From contig NZ_MRCQ01000002.1 in NCBI RefSeq assembly GCF_002304005.1, positions 62,001 to 126,000 on the forward strand: DNA of 64,000 bases. Reading direction: 5' to 3'. A model generated the notes under the pieces. The model had not been told where the DNA came from. It was given only the letters and a program-made list of their open reading frames with translations, and ran no database searches. Below are positions 35,200 to 43,860 of this stretch, piece after piece (the stretch's first letter is position 1; every line of letters begins with the position of its first letter). The stretch is from Flavobacterium sp. ACN6. Its GTDB lineage: Bacteria; Bacteroidota; Bacteroidia; Flavobacteriales; Flavobacteriaceae. A program made the translations under genes and the position numbers.

Positions 35200-35691
35200 A
35201 TGAAAAAATTAGTATTTATTTTTACCCTTGTTCTTTTGTTACCCAATTCTTTTTTTGCACAAACAAAAACAGAAACGTCGGCCATTTTTGCCAAATCTTA
35301 TGATTACGTAAATGACTTTGAAAAAATTCTTACCCAAAATCAGATCAAGGATTTAAGTAGTTTTTTAAAATCAAGCGAACCCAAAACGAACAGTAAAATA
35401 CTTATCGTAACAACCCCTTCCATAATTCCATATACAGATCTAACCACTTATTCTTTAGATCTAGACAAATATTTGCTTTCGCAGTTAAAAATCGACTCTT
35501 CAATTTTAATTGTAATCAGCAAACAATTGCGACAGATTCAAATTCATGGCGTTGATAAAATTCGTACCAAAATGAGCGATCAGGAAATGAAAGATATTGT
35601 TTCTGTCTATGTAATTCCTGAACTAAAAAAAGGCGATTATTATAAAGGATTGCAGCAAGGCGCACTCCAGCTGGCGAAAAAAATAGAATAA
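35200..35691 (+). CDS. Exported TPM-domain protein
   Basis: A 163-residue protein starting MKKLVFIF, with signal peptide ending SFFAQ (about residue 22). An upstream TTG in frame is rejected because it would bury the signal. The rest matches the TPM domain (YVNDFEKILTQNQIKDLSSFL, KILIVTTPSI, SILIVISKQLRQIQIHG, YKGLQQGALQLAKKI). TPM proteins have been linked to photosystem repair and weak phosphatase activity; the bacterial role is unclear. Single gene, bounded by terminators. Confidence 0.85.
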   Translation: MKKLVFIFTLVLLLPNSFFAQTKTETSAIFAKSYDYVNDFEKILTQNQIKDLSSFLKSSEPKTNSKILIVTTPSIIPYTDLTTYSLDLDKYLLSQLKIDSSILIVISKQLRQIQIHGVDKIRTKMSDQEMKDIVSVYVIPELKKGDYYKGLQQGALQLAKKIE

Positions 35692-35695
35692 AAAC

Positions 35696-35729
35696 AAAGT
35701 CCGATCTGCAAAAGAAGTCGGAGTTTTTT
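35696..35729 (+). terminator. Weak terminator after the TPM gene
   Basis: AGTCCGAT and AGTCGGAG pair imperfectly across a 10-base loop and are followed by six T's, right after the stop codon. Confidence 0.55.
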
Positions 35730-35797
35730 ATGTCATAAATTCATTTTTTGCAATAAAAATAATACCTTGTATACTCTTTAACTACAAAACGATAGAG

Positions 35798-36445
35798 ATG
35801 AATTTAGAGGAATACAAAAAACAATTTTCAGAAGATGATGCAGTAGGATGGTTAGAAATCGACAAAGAATTTGACAGTCTTTATCCCGGTCAGGAACCCA
35901 AACATTTTGCGCCTGCACTTAGTTACATGCTTGGCGGTGATAGTCCACTGGACGGCGTGAGTTATTACGAAAGTAAAAATCAGGAAGATCATTATCATTT
36001 TGTCACTTACGGTTTTTCTGAATTGTATTACGATGAAGAAAAAGTCGACGGAGAATTTAGTAAATGGGGTTTTGAACTTACTTTTAGATTAAAACCATTT
36101 GAAGCAGATAACGAAAATCCAAGCTGGGTTGTGGCCTTACTTCAAAATATTGCCAAGTATGTTTTCGACAGCGGGAATTGGTTTGAAGAATATCATTACA
36201 TGCCTGCAAACGGTCCAATTCGTCTCAATACAGATACAGACATTACGGCATTGATTATTGTAAACGATCCTGAAGTTCCAAAAAAACAGACGCCGCACGG
36301 TGAAGTTTCATTTTTACAAATCGTAGGAATTACTTCTGCAGAATTTGAACACATAAAAGCAAATCCGGGAACAGTCGAAGAATTGGCAAATAAATTAAAA
36401 GAAAACAATCCTTTATTAATTACCGATTTAAATCGAAAAAATTAA
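35798..36445 (+). CDS. SUFU (suppressor of fused) domain protein
   Basis: A 215-residue cytoplasmic protein with a SUFU-like domain: PKHFAPALSYMLGGDSPLDGVSYYES, HYHFVTYGFSELY, FSKWGFELTFRL, LLQNIAKYVFDSGNWFEEYHYM and LQIVGITSAEFEHI. Bacterial SUFU proteins form one of the known polymorphic-toxin immunity superfamilies. No toxin gene is visible within this window, so it may be an orphan immunity gene. A small unknown gene follows after 18 bases on the same strand. Confidence 0.9.
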   Translation: MNLEEYKKQFSEDDAVGWLEIDKEFDSLYPGQEPKHFAPALSYMLGGDSPLDGVSYYESKNQEDHYHFVTYGFSELYYDEEKVDGEFSKWGFELTFRLKPFEADNENPSWVVALLQNIAKYVFDSGNWFEEYHYMPANGPIRLNTDTDITALIIVNDPEVPKKQTPHGEVSFLQIVGITSAEFEHIKANPGTVEELANKLKENNPLLITDLNRKN

Positions 36446-36463
36446 GGTCGAACAGTATTAAAA

Positions 36464-36802
36464 ATGATCAATTACAATAACAAAATTTTTAAGCCTGTCA
36501 GCAATAGTGAAAATGGAGAAACTTCTGGCGAAACCGTATTTCATTACAAACAGCAGGGAAACATCTTAACCTCTCAGTATTCAGGAGGAAAAATCGTTAC
36601 AGGACATTTAATTGGCTTGGTTGATGATGAAGGCATTATCGAAATGCGCTATCATCAAGTAAATGAAAAAGGCGAATTAATGACTGGAACCTGCACTTCT
36701 AAACCTGAAATTTTAGAGAACGGAAAAATACGACTTCATGAAATCTGGCAGTGGACATCTGGCGATCATTCAAAAGGAAATTCCATAATTGAAGAACAAT
36801 AA
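36464..36802 (+). CDS. Small conserved beta-rich protein of unknown function
   Basis: A 112-residue soluble protein, all-beta in appearance (INYNNKIFKPVSNSENGE, ETVFHYKQQGNILTSQYSGG, GIIEMRYHQVN, GKIRLHEIWQWTSGD). Homologues in Flavobacteria are sometimes labelled as N-acetylglutamate synthase, but nothing here resembles a GNAT fold and I do not accept that label. It lies 18 bases after the SUFU gene and is probably co-transcribed. Function unknown. Confidence 0.75.
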   Translation: MINYNNKIFKPVSNSENGETSGETVFHYKQQGNILTSQYSGGKIVTGHLIGLVDDEGIIEMRYHQVNEKGELMTGTCTSKPEILENGKIRLHEIWQWTSGDHSKGNSIIEEQ

Positions 36803-36852
36803 AAACCAGAATATTTTCTAAAAAAGTAATCTATAAATAGTTTTCAGAAAAA

Positions 36853-36884
36853 AATCCGATTTGCGAAAACAAGTCGGATTTTTT
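36853..36884 (+). terminator. Intrinsic terminator
   Basis: Stem AATCCGATTTG/CAAGTCGGATT and six T's, closing the SUFU unit. Confidence 0.85.
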
Positions 36885-36953
36885 GTTTTGGTCTGTTAAA
36901 AAACATTCAAAAGGCAATTATTTTAATAACTTTATGACTAAATAGTAAAGGCT

Positions 36954-37853
36954 ATGAAAGAAATCTGCATTGTTGAGTTTCCATCAAATTTAGGTTTAAA
37001 AGAACCAAAACCAGGCAAAGAACCAGGCGTAAATCGTTTACCAGACTGGTTGTGGAAAAACAATCTGCATAAGGCTTTAAAAACGAACAATAGTATACGA
37101 CTTGATCCTCCGAAATATTCGAATGTAAAAGATCCCGAAACTAAAATTTTAAATGCAGATTCATTAGTTACATACGCGAGAGAACAGGCTTATTTGATAA
37201 ACAATTTAATTAGTGCCAATAAATTTCCATTTATACTTGGCGGCGACTGCAGTATTCTTTTAGGATCGGCGATCGCTTTAAAACAAAAAGGAAATTATGG
37301 TTTATTTTATCTCGACGGCCATACTGATTTTATGGATATTTCCTTGTCTGAAACGGGCGGTGCCGGCGGTATGGCAGCCTCAATTGTTACTGGAAACGGT
37401 CATCAAAAACTAACCAATATTCTAAACCTTTCTCCATACGTAAAAGAAGAAAACCTTTGGTGCGTGGGCAATCGGGAATATGACGATGAATACGAAAATG
37501 AAATTCGAAATTCATCTGCTGTTTACATAAGCCTTGAGGAACTCCGAAAACAAGGCGTAAAAAACTGCATTCAATCATTTCTTTCAGATGTTGAAAATAA
37601 AAAACTCGATGGCTTCTGGCTTCATATCGATGTCGATGTTTTAAAAGACTCGATAATGCCATGTGTAGACAGCAGAACTCCAGACGGTTTAACTTATGAT
37701 GAATTTAATGAACTCACCTCCTATTTATTTCAAAGTGAAAAATTAAGCGGACTCGAAATAACTATTTTAGATCCAGATTTAGATGAAAGCGGACAATATA
37801 CAAGAGATTTTGTACATCATTTAAGCACCACTTTTAATTTGTTTAAGAAATAA
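36954..37853 (+). CDS. Arginase/agmatinase/formiminoglutamase-family hydrolase with GGDCS site
   Basis: A 299-residue ureohydrolase-fold protein. Most of the binuclear manganese site is present: Asp121, His123 and Asp125 in YLDGHTDFMD, and Asp226, Asp228 in HIDVDVL. However, the first ligand motif reads GGDCS at about 97-100, with Cys99 where arginases usually have His in GGDHS. The Glu near the C-terminus is in LSGLEITILDPDLDE. The enzyme could hydrolyse a guanidino or formimino compound; the substrate cannot be predicted. The gene stands alone. Confidence 0.85.
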   Translation: MKEICIVEFPSNLGLKEPKPGKEPGVNRLPDWLWKNNLHKALKTNNSIRLDPPKYSNVKDPETKILNADSLVTYAREQAYLINNLISANKFPFILGGDCSILLGSAIALKQKGNYGLFYLDGHTDFMDISLSETGGAGGMAASIVTGNGHQKLTNILNLSPYVKEENLWCVGNREYDDEYENEIRNSSAVYISLEELRKQGVKNCIQSFLSDVENKKLDGFWLHIDVDVLKDSIMPCVDSRTPDGLTYDEFNELTSYLFQSEKLSGLEITILDPDLDESGQYTRDFVHHLSTTFNLFKK

Positions 37854-37901
37854 ATTGTAAGCCTTAAAACATTAATCGAATATACCAAAAGACATTTCCA
37901 A

Positions 37902-40241
37902 ATGAAGTTGAAGTTGATCTCTTTTATTATTACAATCTGTGTCTACGGCGTTTCTTTTTCGCAGGAAAATGCAGTAAAAAATTTCCAGATAAATTCTTCA
38001 CCAAAAGAATCATTTCTGGACAGTGTAATTGAACCGCTTAAAAAAAATCAGCTGTACTTTGAAAAAGTATTTCTGCATACCAATAAAACCTCTTATTTTA
38101 TTGATGATATTCTTTGGTTTAAAGCGTATGTTGGTGATATTTCCAATAAGCCTTCGCTAAAAACAACACGTGTCAATGTGAATCTTTTGGATATCAAAGG
38201 CAAACTAATTCAGAGCCAAAACGTTTTTATTTACAAAGGAACCGGAAAAGGACAATTTGTACTAAACGATTCCTTAAAAACGGGAGTTTATTATCTTGAG
38301 GCAGCGACAAATTATATGCGAAACTTTGGAGACGATAATACCTTCATTCAAGAAATAAATATTCTCAATAACATTTCTGAAAAACAAACCGCATTAAAGA
38401 ATAAATATGACGTCCAGCTTTTTCCTGAAGGAGGTTATTTATTAGAAAATGCATCCAATACAATTGGTCTTAAATCCTTATTAAATGGAAAAGGAATTGA
38501 TTATTCAGGAAAAATTACAAATACAAAAAATCAGGAAGTTGCCAGTTTTAAAAGTGAGTTTTTAGGAATGACAAAGTGCAGTTTTGTCTATGAGCCAAAT
38601 CAGATTTATACAGCATCTGTCAATATTAATGATACTCTAATAAAAATTCAACTGCCTCTGGCTCAAAAGACAGGCATTCTTTTAAATGTGGACAATAATC
38701 AGTCGGAAAATCTAAAATTAAGTATTCAAACAAATCCTGCTTCAGAAATAAAAACCAACCGGTATAAACTCTTATTTCATCAAAAAAACAATATTCTGGA
38801 TTATGTCGAAATTCAAAACTTAGCATCTTTAAATCTGGAACTCGACAAAAAAAACTTTTACAACGGCATTAATACAGTTACGCTTTTTAAAGATAATCAG
38901 CCAATTGCAGAAAGAAAATTTTACATCGAAAAAGAAACAGAGCCAACAATTGCGTTAGAAAAAACAAGCGTTGAAAATGATTCCATCAATTATAAACTAA
39001 AAATTTCTCAGCTTGGCCAAAACATAAATGCAAATTTGAGTACGTCAATACTGCCTCTAAACACATCCAATTATACGGAAACTAATAGTATCAAAAGTGC
39101 TTTTCTCCTGTCTCCTTATGTAAAAGGATATATTGAAAATCCAGCTTATTATTTCAATACAAAAAATGAGCAGCGAAATCAGCATTTAGATTTACTGCTG
39201 CTGACGCAAGGCTGGACTCAATTTACCTTACACGAAATGATTGCCGATTTAAATCCCGTTTATAAATATGATTTTGAAGCAGGATTTAAACTAAAAGGAA
39301 ATGTATCATCTCTTCCTGCCAATCATTTGGCACTGCTTACAACAGACAATGTAATTATTGATAAAATATTTTTAAATGGAAAAAAAGATTTCAACTTCAA
39401 TAACCTGCTTATTTATAAAGGAGATGCCGTTAAAATTTCTTTTGTAAACAATAACAGCGAAGCCTTAAAACCAGAAAAAATTCAGTTTGATATACCTCAA
39501 AAAGTATTGCTGCGTAATTTAAACATTGAAAGCAGAACAAAACAAACGGCTGTTTTAAACGAAGATTTATGGAATGATATGTATACAGCCGGCTCTATAA
39601 AACTGGATGAAATAACCGTTAATGCCAAAAACAAAAGGTATACAGACCGAAAAAAACTCATAAAAAAATACAAACCTTTGGTATTTGATATTGGGAAATA
39701 TTTTGATTTAGAAATTGCACCACATTTTAAAAATAAGGATTTAATGTATTTTTTAAGTTTTGATCAGGATGTCAAATTGGTAAACTGGAAAGGTCAGGAA
39801 ACCTATCTGGAAACTGGAATTGATAAAGAAGCCGCTTTGTATATTGATGGAGAACGCATTACAGCTGGTCAATTGTCTGGCGTTTCCTTACAAATAAAAG
39901 ACATCGAAAATATTATGCTGCAGCCTATTAGAGGAAACAAAATTTTTCAGGTTTTTACAACTCAAAACTATAAAAATAATATTGTTGAACTTTTTAATGA
40001 ATACGTAATCACGGACGGATTTGATAAAGAAAAAAAATATTATTCGCCCATTTATGCTTTCGATGCAGACAAATACAGCAATTGGACAGAAATCGACTGG
40101 AAACCAGACTTACAAACCAATAACAATGGTGAGCTGTTTTTTAAAGTTAAAGCAAATCCTCAAGGTTACTTATTTTTAATTCAAGGCTTTTCAAAAGATG
40201 GTTCTTTGATTTCAGAAAGTATCAAAATAAATAAAACTTAA
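37902..40241 (+). CDS. Exported MG2-like multidomain protein of unknown function
   Basis: A 779-residue secreted or periplasmic protein with a signal peptide ending GVSFSQ (about residue 21). The N-terminal region (about 45-140) looks like a macroglobulin MG2 domain (VFLHTNKTSYFIDDILWFKAY, TGVYYLEAATNYMRNFGDD). A tract around 560-575 reads KLDEITVNAKNKR, like the linker to a TonB-plug domain, and the segment after it may be a plug-like fold without a barrel. Related proteins are common in Flavobacteria next to transporter or surface genes. It probably belongs to the cell envelope. No active site is recognised. Confidence 0.8.
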   Translation: MKLKLISFIITICVYGVSFSQENAVKNFQINSSPKESFLDSVIEPLKKNQLYFEKVFLHTNKTSYFIDDILWFKAYVGDISNKPSLKTTRVNVNLLDIKGKLIQSQNVFIYKGTGKGQFVLNDSLKTGVYYLEAATNYMRNFGDDNTFIQEINILNNISEKQTALKNKYDVQLFPEGGYLLENASNTIGLKSLLNGKGIDYSGKITNTKNQEVASFKSEFLGMTKCSFVYEPNQIYTASVNINDTLIKIQLPLAQKTGILLNVDNNQSENLKLSIQTNPASEIKTNRYKLLFHQKNNILDYVEIQNLASLNLELDKKNFYNGINTVTLFKDNQPIAERKFYIEKETEPTIALEKTSVENDSINYKLKISQLGQNINANLSTSILPLNTSNYTETNSIKSAFLLSPYVKGYIENPAYYFNTKNEQRNQHLDLLLLTQGWTQFTLHEMIADLNPVYKYDFEAGFKLKGNVSSLPANHLALLTTDNVIIDKIFLNGKKDFNFNNLLIYKGDAVKISFVNNNSEALKPEKIQFDIPQKVLLRNLNIESRTKQTAVLNEDLWNDMYTAGSIKLDEITVNAKNKRYTDRKKLIKKYKPLVFDIGKYFDLEIAPHFKNKDLMYFLSFDQDVKLVNWKGQETYLETGIDKEAALYIDGERITAGQLSGVSLQIKDIENIMLQPIRGNKIFQVFTTQNYKNNIVELFNEYVITDGFDKEKKYYSPIYAFDADKYSNWTEIDWKPDLQTNNNGELFFKVKANPQGYLFLIQGFSKDGSLISESIKINKT

Positions 40242-40249
40242 AATCGTTA

Positions 40250-40681
40250 ATGAAAATAGCAGCAGTCCAAAATAAAGATTATCCTGTTTTAAAAGAATTA
40301 TTCTTGAAAGAAAGAAAAAAAACTTTTTCCTGGCTTGACACGTCCGAATACCAATTAGACGATTTCGAAAAATATACACAGGGAGAATATATGCTGGCAG
40401 CATTCATAAATGATATTCCTGTTGCTTTTATTTCGATCTGGATGCCTACAAACTTTGTACATCATTTGTATGTGGACGAAAAATACCAAGGCAAAAAAAT
40501 TGGAACAGAATTATTAAAAGCTGCTATTGCCGTAACGAAATCTGCCGTAACTTTAAAATGTCTGGAAAACAATACAAAAGCCATTGAATTTTATAAAAGA
40601 AAAGGATTTACAGAAAAAGAAAAAGGACAATCTGAACATGGCAGTTATATTTTGTTTCAGTCGTCTGAAAAAATAGTTTAA
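40250..40681 (+). CDS. GNAT-family N-acetyltransferase
   Basis: A 143-residue acetyltransferase with acetyl-CoA motif A in HHLYVDEKYQGKKIGTELLKAA and motif B in CLENNTKAIEFYKRKGFTE. Substrate unknown. It starts eight bases after the MG2-like gene, so they may share a transcript with the DUF1801 gene that follows 18 bases later. Confidence 0.9.
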   Translation: MKIAAVQNKDYPVLKELFLKERKKTFSWLDTSEYQLDDFEKYTQGEYMLAAFINDIPVAFISIWMPTNFVHHLYVDEKYQGKKIGTELLKAAIAVTKSAVTLKCLENNTKAIEFYKRKGFTEKEKGQSEHGSYILFQSSEKIV

Positions 40682-40699
40682 CACATTAAACTTAAAAAT

Positions 40700-41101
40700 A
40701 TGAATACAGAAATTCAGGCATATAACGATTCTCAAAGCGATGAAGATCAAAAAATATGCACTATTTTAAGTGCCGAAATTAACCATTTCCTGCCCGAAGC
40801 CGAAAGTAAAATCTGGCATGCGCATCCGGTTTGGTTTTTAGATGGAAATCCGATTGTGGGCTACAGCAAATTAAAAGGCTCTGTTCGATTGCTTTTTTGG
40901 AGCGGACAATCTTTTGAGGAAGAAAAACTGCAAAACGAAGGTTCTTTTAAAGCTGCTGAAATGCGCTATACCAACTCAGACGAAATAAACAAAGACGATT
41001 TGAAACGCTGGCTGCAAAAAGGAAAAGAAATTCAGTGGGATTATAAAAATATTGTAAAACGCAAAGGAGTTCTTATTCGATTACTTACCAAACCCTATTA
41101 A
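40700..41101 (+). CDS. DUF1801-family protein
   Basis: A 133-residue cytoplasmic protein with the DUF1801/YdhG fold (FLPEAESKIWHAHPVWFLDG, VGYSKLKGSVRLLFWSGQSF, GSFKAAEMRYTNSDEI). The family is related to the iron-sulfur-associated frataxin-like YdhG group; role unknown. Two other DUF1801-type genes lie at 49082 and 55839. Confidence 0.82.
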   Translation: MNTEIQAYNDSQSDEDQKICTILSAEINHFLPEAESKIWHAHPVWFLDGNPIVGYSKLKGSVRLLFWSGQSFEEEKLQNEGSFKAAEMRYTNSDEINKDDLKRWLQKGKEIQWDYKNIVKRKGVLIRLLTKPY

Positions 41102-41112
41102 CAAAAAACCAA

Positions 41113-41847
41113 ATGAAATTTTTTCAATTATCAGCCTTAATTTTTTTTACCACAATAACCTTTTCACAAACAAAAATGCGACCAGTAAACGAACTTATAG
41201 ATCCAAAAGATTCTGGATGGAAATTAGTAAAAGAATGGATTAATACTGCCAAAAACAAAGTAGAAATCCTTCCTGCAGATTCGCAAAAAGCCAAAGATGC
41301 CTTATACAATACGCAAGTTACAACTAGTTCGCCAATGGGCGCGATTGTATATAAAACCGGCGGTATATTAATTGATAACGGCTGGATTAGAATTTTAGGC
41401 TCGGGAAGCACCAAACTCAACCGAAGCCTGCCAGATTGGAATAAAGGAAAATCTTTTAAAGAATTTGGCGAGGCACCTGCTTATCTGCTTATTGCAGACG
41501 ATGCTTTGGGCGGTTTTTATTTATTAAATGGAGGCGCTTTAGGAACAGATCTTGGAAACGTTTATTATTTTGCACCAGACAGCTTAGATTATGAACCTCT
41601 GGAAATTACGTATTCTCAATTTTTAGAATTCTGTTTTAATAATGATTTGGACAAATTTTACGCGGGAAGCAGATGGGAAAGTTGGAAAAAAGAAGTTGCT
41701 GTATTATCAGGCGACCAGGTTTTTAACTTTTACCCGTTCTTATGGTCAGAGGAAGGAAGCGATATCAACAAAGTGCAAAGAAAACCTATTCCTATTGAAG
41801 AGCAATACAGCTTAAATTTAGATTTAAGAAAACAGCTTGGACATTAA
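41113..41847 (+). CDS. DUF2625-family exported protein
   Basis: A 244-residue protein with a signal peptide ending TFSQ (about residue 18) and the DUF2625 core: ELIDPKDSGWKLVKEWI, SPMGAIVYKTGGILIDNGWI, GSGSTKLNRSLPDWN and DDALGGFYLLNGGALG. The family is widespread and of unknown function; some related SMI1/KNR4-like folds are immunity proteins. It follows the DUF1801 gene by 11 bases. Confidence 0.87.
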   Translation: MKFFQLSALIFFTTITFSQTKMRPVNELIDPKDSGWKLVKEWINTAKNKVEILPADSQKAKDALYNTQVTTSSPMGAIVYKTGGILIDNGWIRILGSGSTKLNRSLPDWNKGKSFKEFGEAPAYLLIADDALGGFYLLNGGALGTDLGNVYYFAPDSLDYEPLEITYSQFLEFCFNNDLDKFYAGSRWESWKKEVAVLSGDQVFNFYPFLWSEEGSDINKVQRKPIPIEEQYSLNLDLRKQLGH

Positions 41848-41859
41848 TTGATATATTAA

Positions 41860-41954
41860 GGCGTGCCCCAAGGGTCAGGCTGTCCGCTGTATCTTTTATG
41901 GCGGTCCCGAAGCCTCGGGACGCCATAAAAGGATGCCGCTCCCATCCTTCACGC
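41860..41954. repeat. 95-bp dispersed structured repeat, copy B
   Basis: Same orientation and nearly the same sequence as copy A at 33603: GGCGTGCCCCAAGGGTCAGG, then CTGTCCGCTGTATCTTTTAT, a CCCGAAGCCTCGGG centre, GCCATAAAAGGATGCCGCTC and a CATCCTTCACGC end. Differences in the outer and inner arms fall in positions that would pair in the hairpin. Confidence 0.8.
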
Positions 41955-42036
41955 ATTCATTTTCACAAGAACGTTTTGCGTTAAAATAATTTGTATTTTA
42001 GTAAGATCAGAACTACAACCTAAAACCTTCTAAATC

Positions 42037-42717
42037 ATGCTAAAACAAATTTTTCTTCTCCTGATGTTTTGTTTCGGAACTCAGATACATTCTCAGGAAC
42101 TGGGTTTTACAACTCCAGATTATAAAGCAATTGAAAAAGAAATAAACGATAAGAATTCAAAATTCTTCTATCCAAAATTAATGGAAAGGCTGACGAAAAA
42201 TGATACTTTATTATCGCATGACGAATACCGCCATCTGTATCTCGGTTATGTTTTTCAGCCTAAATACAATGCTTTTTGGAAATCACCAGATGAAGAAAAA
42301 TTAAACGAATTATTCGGGAAAGAAAAACTCGAAAACTCGGATTATGACGAAATCATTAAATTAATAAATCACTCTTTAAGCGAATTTCCATTTGATTTAA
42401 AACAGCTTAATTATCTCGCTTATATTTATCATTTAAAAGGAGACGAAGCTTTATCTAAAATTACTTCTTTCCGATTTCACAGTATTATGAATGTAATCCT
42501 GTCTTCTGGCGACGGAAAAAAATGCGAAACTGGTTTTCATGTTTTACTGGTGGATCACGAATATGTTCTCTTAAATGTTTTCGAAATAGAATCGAAAGGA
42601 CAATCATTGGTTGACAATTGTGATTATCTCAGTTTTGAAAAAGGCGCTTACCAAGTGGACGGCATTTATTTTAATATCGAGAAAATGCTGGAAAACGAAA
42701 GAAAAGCTGTCCGATAA
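42037..42717 (+). CDS. DUF4919-family exported protein
   Basis: A 226-residue protein with a signal peptide ending QIHSQ (about residue 20) and the DUF4919 features DYKAIEKEINDKNSKFFYPKLM, LTKNDTLLSHDEYRHLYLGYVFQPKYN and FRFHSIMNVILSSGDGKKCE. Helical repeats dominate. Family found mainly in Bacteroidota; function unknown. It lies between two copies of the dispersed structured repeat. Confidence 0.85.
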   Translation: MLKQIFLLLMFCFGTQIHSQELGFTTPDYKAIEKEINDKNSKFFYPKLMERLTKNDTLLSHDEYRHLYLGYVFQPKYNAFWKSPDEEKLNELFGKEKLENSDYDEIIKLINHSLSEFPFDLKQLNYLAYIYHLKGDEALSKITSFRFHSIMNVILSSGDGKKCETGFHVLLVDHEYVLLNVFEIESKGQSLVDNCDYLSFEKGAYQVDGIYFNIEKMLENERKAVR

Positions 42718-42761
42718 ATTTGTTTTAAGATTCCAATCTCATGAAAAACTAAATTTCTCTC

Positions 42762-42855
42762 TAGCCCTCCCGAAATGATCGGGAAAAACGGCATTCTTTT
42801 TTGGCTCTTCACTCCTATTATCTGTCAAAAAAGATATAGTACACAGCGGGACAAG
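42762..42855. repeat. Diverged reverse-orientation copy of the dispersed structured repeat
   Basis: TAGCCCTCCCGAAATGATCG followed by ACGGCATTCTTTTTTGGC, a loop, GTCAAAAAAGATATAGTACA and CAGCGGGACAAG resembles the reverse complement of copies A and B (GCGGCATCCTTTTATGGC, CCATAAAAGATATAGCGGAC). The outer and inner arms still pair. Confidence 0.55.
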
Positions 42856-42902
42856 TGTTCTTTTGAAAACCTAAACTTCTGCTTCTAAAAAAATAAATTG
42901 CA

Positions 42903-42939
42903 AAACTCCAATAGTTCTCACTTGTTGGAGTTTTTTTTT
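42903..42939 (+). terminator. Intrinsic terminator before the DUF2975 operon
   Basis: AAACTCCAA and TTGGAGTTT pair across a loop of about 13 bases, followed by a run of nine T's. Confidence 0.75.
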
Positions 42940-43014
42940 GATACAAATTATATTTTTATTGTTTATCAATAAATATTTATTATTTTAGCAGCATAACTTT
43001 TAATCTTAATTACA

Positions 43015-43557
43015 ATGGAAATTAAAATTGGAACCCCGCAAATCTTAACAATCCTGAATGTTTTGTCTTGGATTATTTTTATTGGCTTATGTGTCGAAGC
43101 CGGTATTTATTTGTTTAACGGCACTTATACCATGACGATTAATTCGTACAATGCGCGTTTTCTTAATTTACTCGATCTGTATAATTTCAGTCCTGCTTAT
43201 TATATTCAGGAAATGATTTTTATGAGTATTGTAGCGATTTTAAAAGCCATAATGTTTTACTTAATTGTAAAAATGCTGCACGAGAAAAAACTAAATATAG
43301 CGCAGCCTTTTACTTTAGAAATGGGACGTTTTATATTTTATATGGCTTATTTGTCTTTTGGAATTGGTTTGTTTTCGCTTTGGGCAGCAAAATTCAATAA
43401 CTGGCTGTTTACAAATGGAGTGAAAATTCCAAATCTAGAAGCTTTAAATCTGGAAGGCGGCAGTGTCTGGATATTTATGTCGATAATACTTTTTGTTATT
43501 GGACAGATTTTTAAAAGAGGAATCGAAATTCAGTCTGAAATTGACTTAACTATTTAA
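43015..43557 (+). CDS. DUF2975 membrane protein
   Basis: A 180-residue four-span membrane protein (spans about 10-30, 63-85, 105-125 and 145-165), matching DUF2975, a family usually encoded next to a small YozG-type helix-turn-helix regulator, as here ten bases downstream. The pair is thought to be a membrane sensor or antagonist with a cognate regulator; the signal is unknown. Confidence 0.87.
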   Translation: MEIKIGTPQILTILNVLSWIIFIGLCVEAGIYLFNGTYTMTINSYNARFLNLLDLYNFSPAYYIQEMIFMSIVAILKAIMFYLIVKMLHEKKLNIAQPFTLEMGRFIFYMAYLSFGIGLFSLWAAKFNNWLFTNGVKIPNLEALNLEGGSVWIFMSIILFVIGQIFKRGIEIQSEIDLTI

Positions 43558-43567
43558 ACGAGAAATT

Positions 43568-43774
43568 ATGCCTATAGTAGTAAATTTAGACGTGATGATG
43601 GCAAAAAGAAAAATGTCACTGAACGAACTTTCAGAAAAAGTAGATTTGACTTTATCTAATCTTTCGATTTTAAAAACCGGCAAAGCGAAAGCGATCCGAT
43701 TCAGCACGCTCGAAGCAATTTGTAAAGTTTTAGATTGTCAGCCGGGAGATATTTTAGAATTCTCTGAAGAATAA
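43568..43774 (+). CDS. YozG-type XRE regulator paired with DUF2975
   Basis: A 68-residue Cro/C1-type helix-turn-helix protein (VNLDVMMAKRKMSLNELSEK, LSNLSILKTGKAKAIRFSTL, CKVLDCQPGDILEF). Members of this subgroup are always short and are paired with DUF2975 proteins. It is expected to regulate its own operon. Confidence 0.92.
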   Translation: MPIVVNLDVMMAKRKMSLNELSEKVDLTLSNLSILKTGKAKAIRFSTLEAICKVLDCQPGDILEFSEE

Positions 43775-43860
43775 AGCACTGTTCTTTTTTTAGATTTAAT
43801 TTGTATTTTCGTACAAACAAGATCACATTTCAAAAAGTTTAAATATAAAGAATCTAAAAA

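Noticed and set aside
36464..36802. N-acetylglutamate synthase
   Set aside because: The label is common for homologues, but the 112-residue all-beta protein shows no acetyl-CoA-binding motif.
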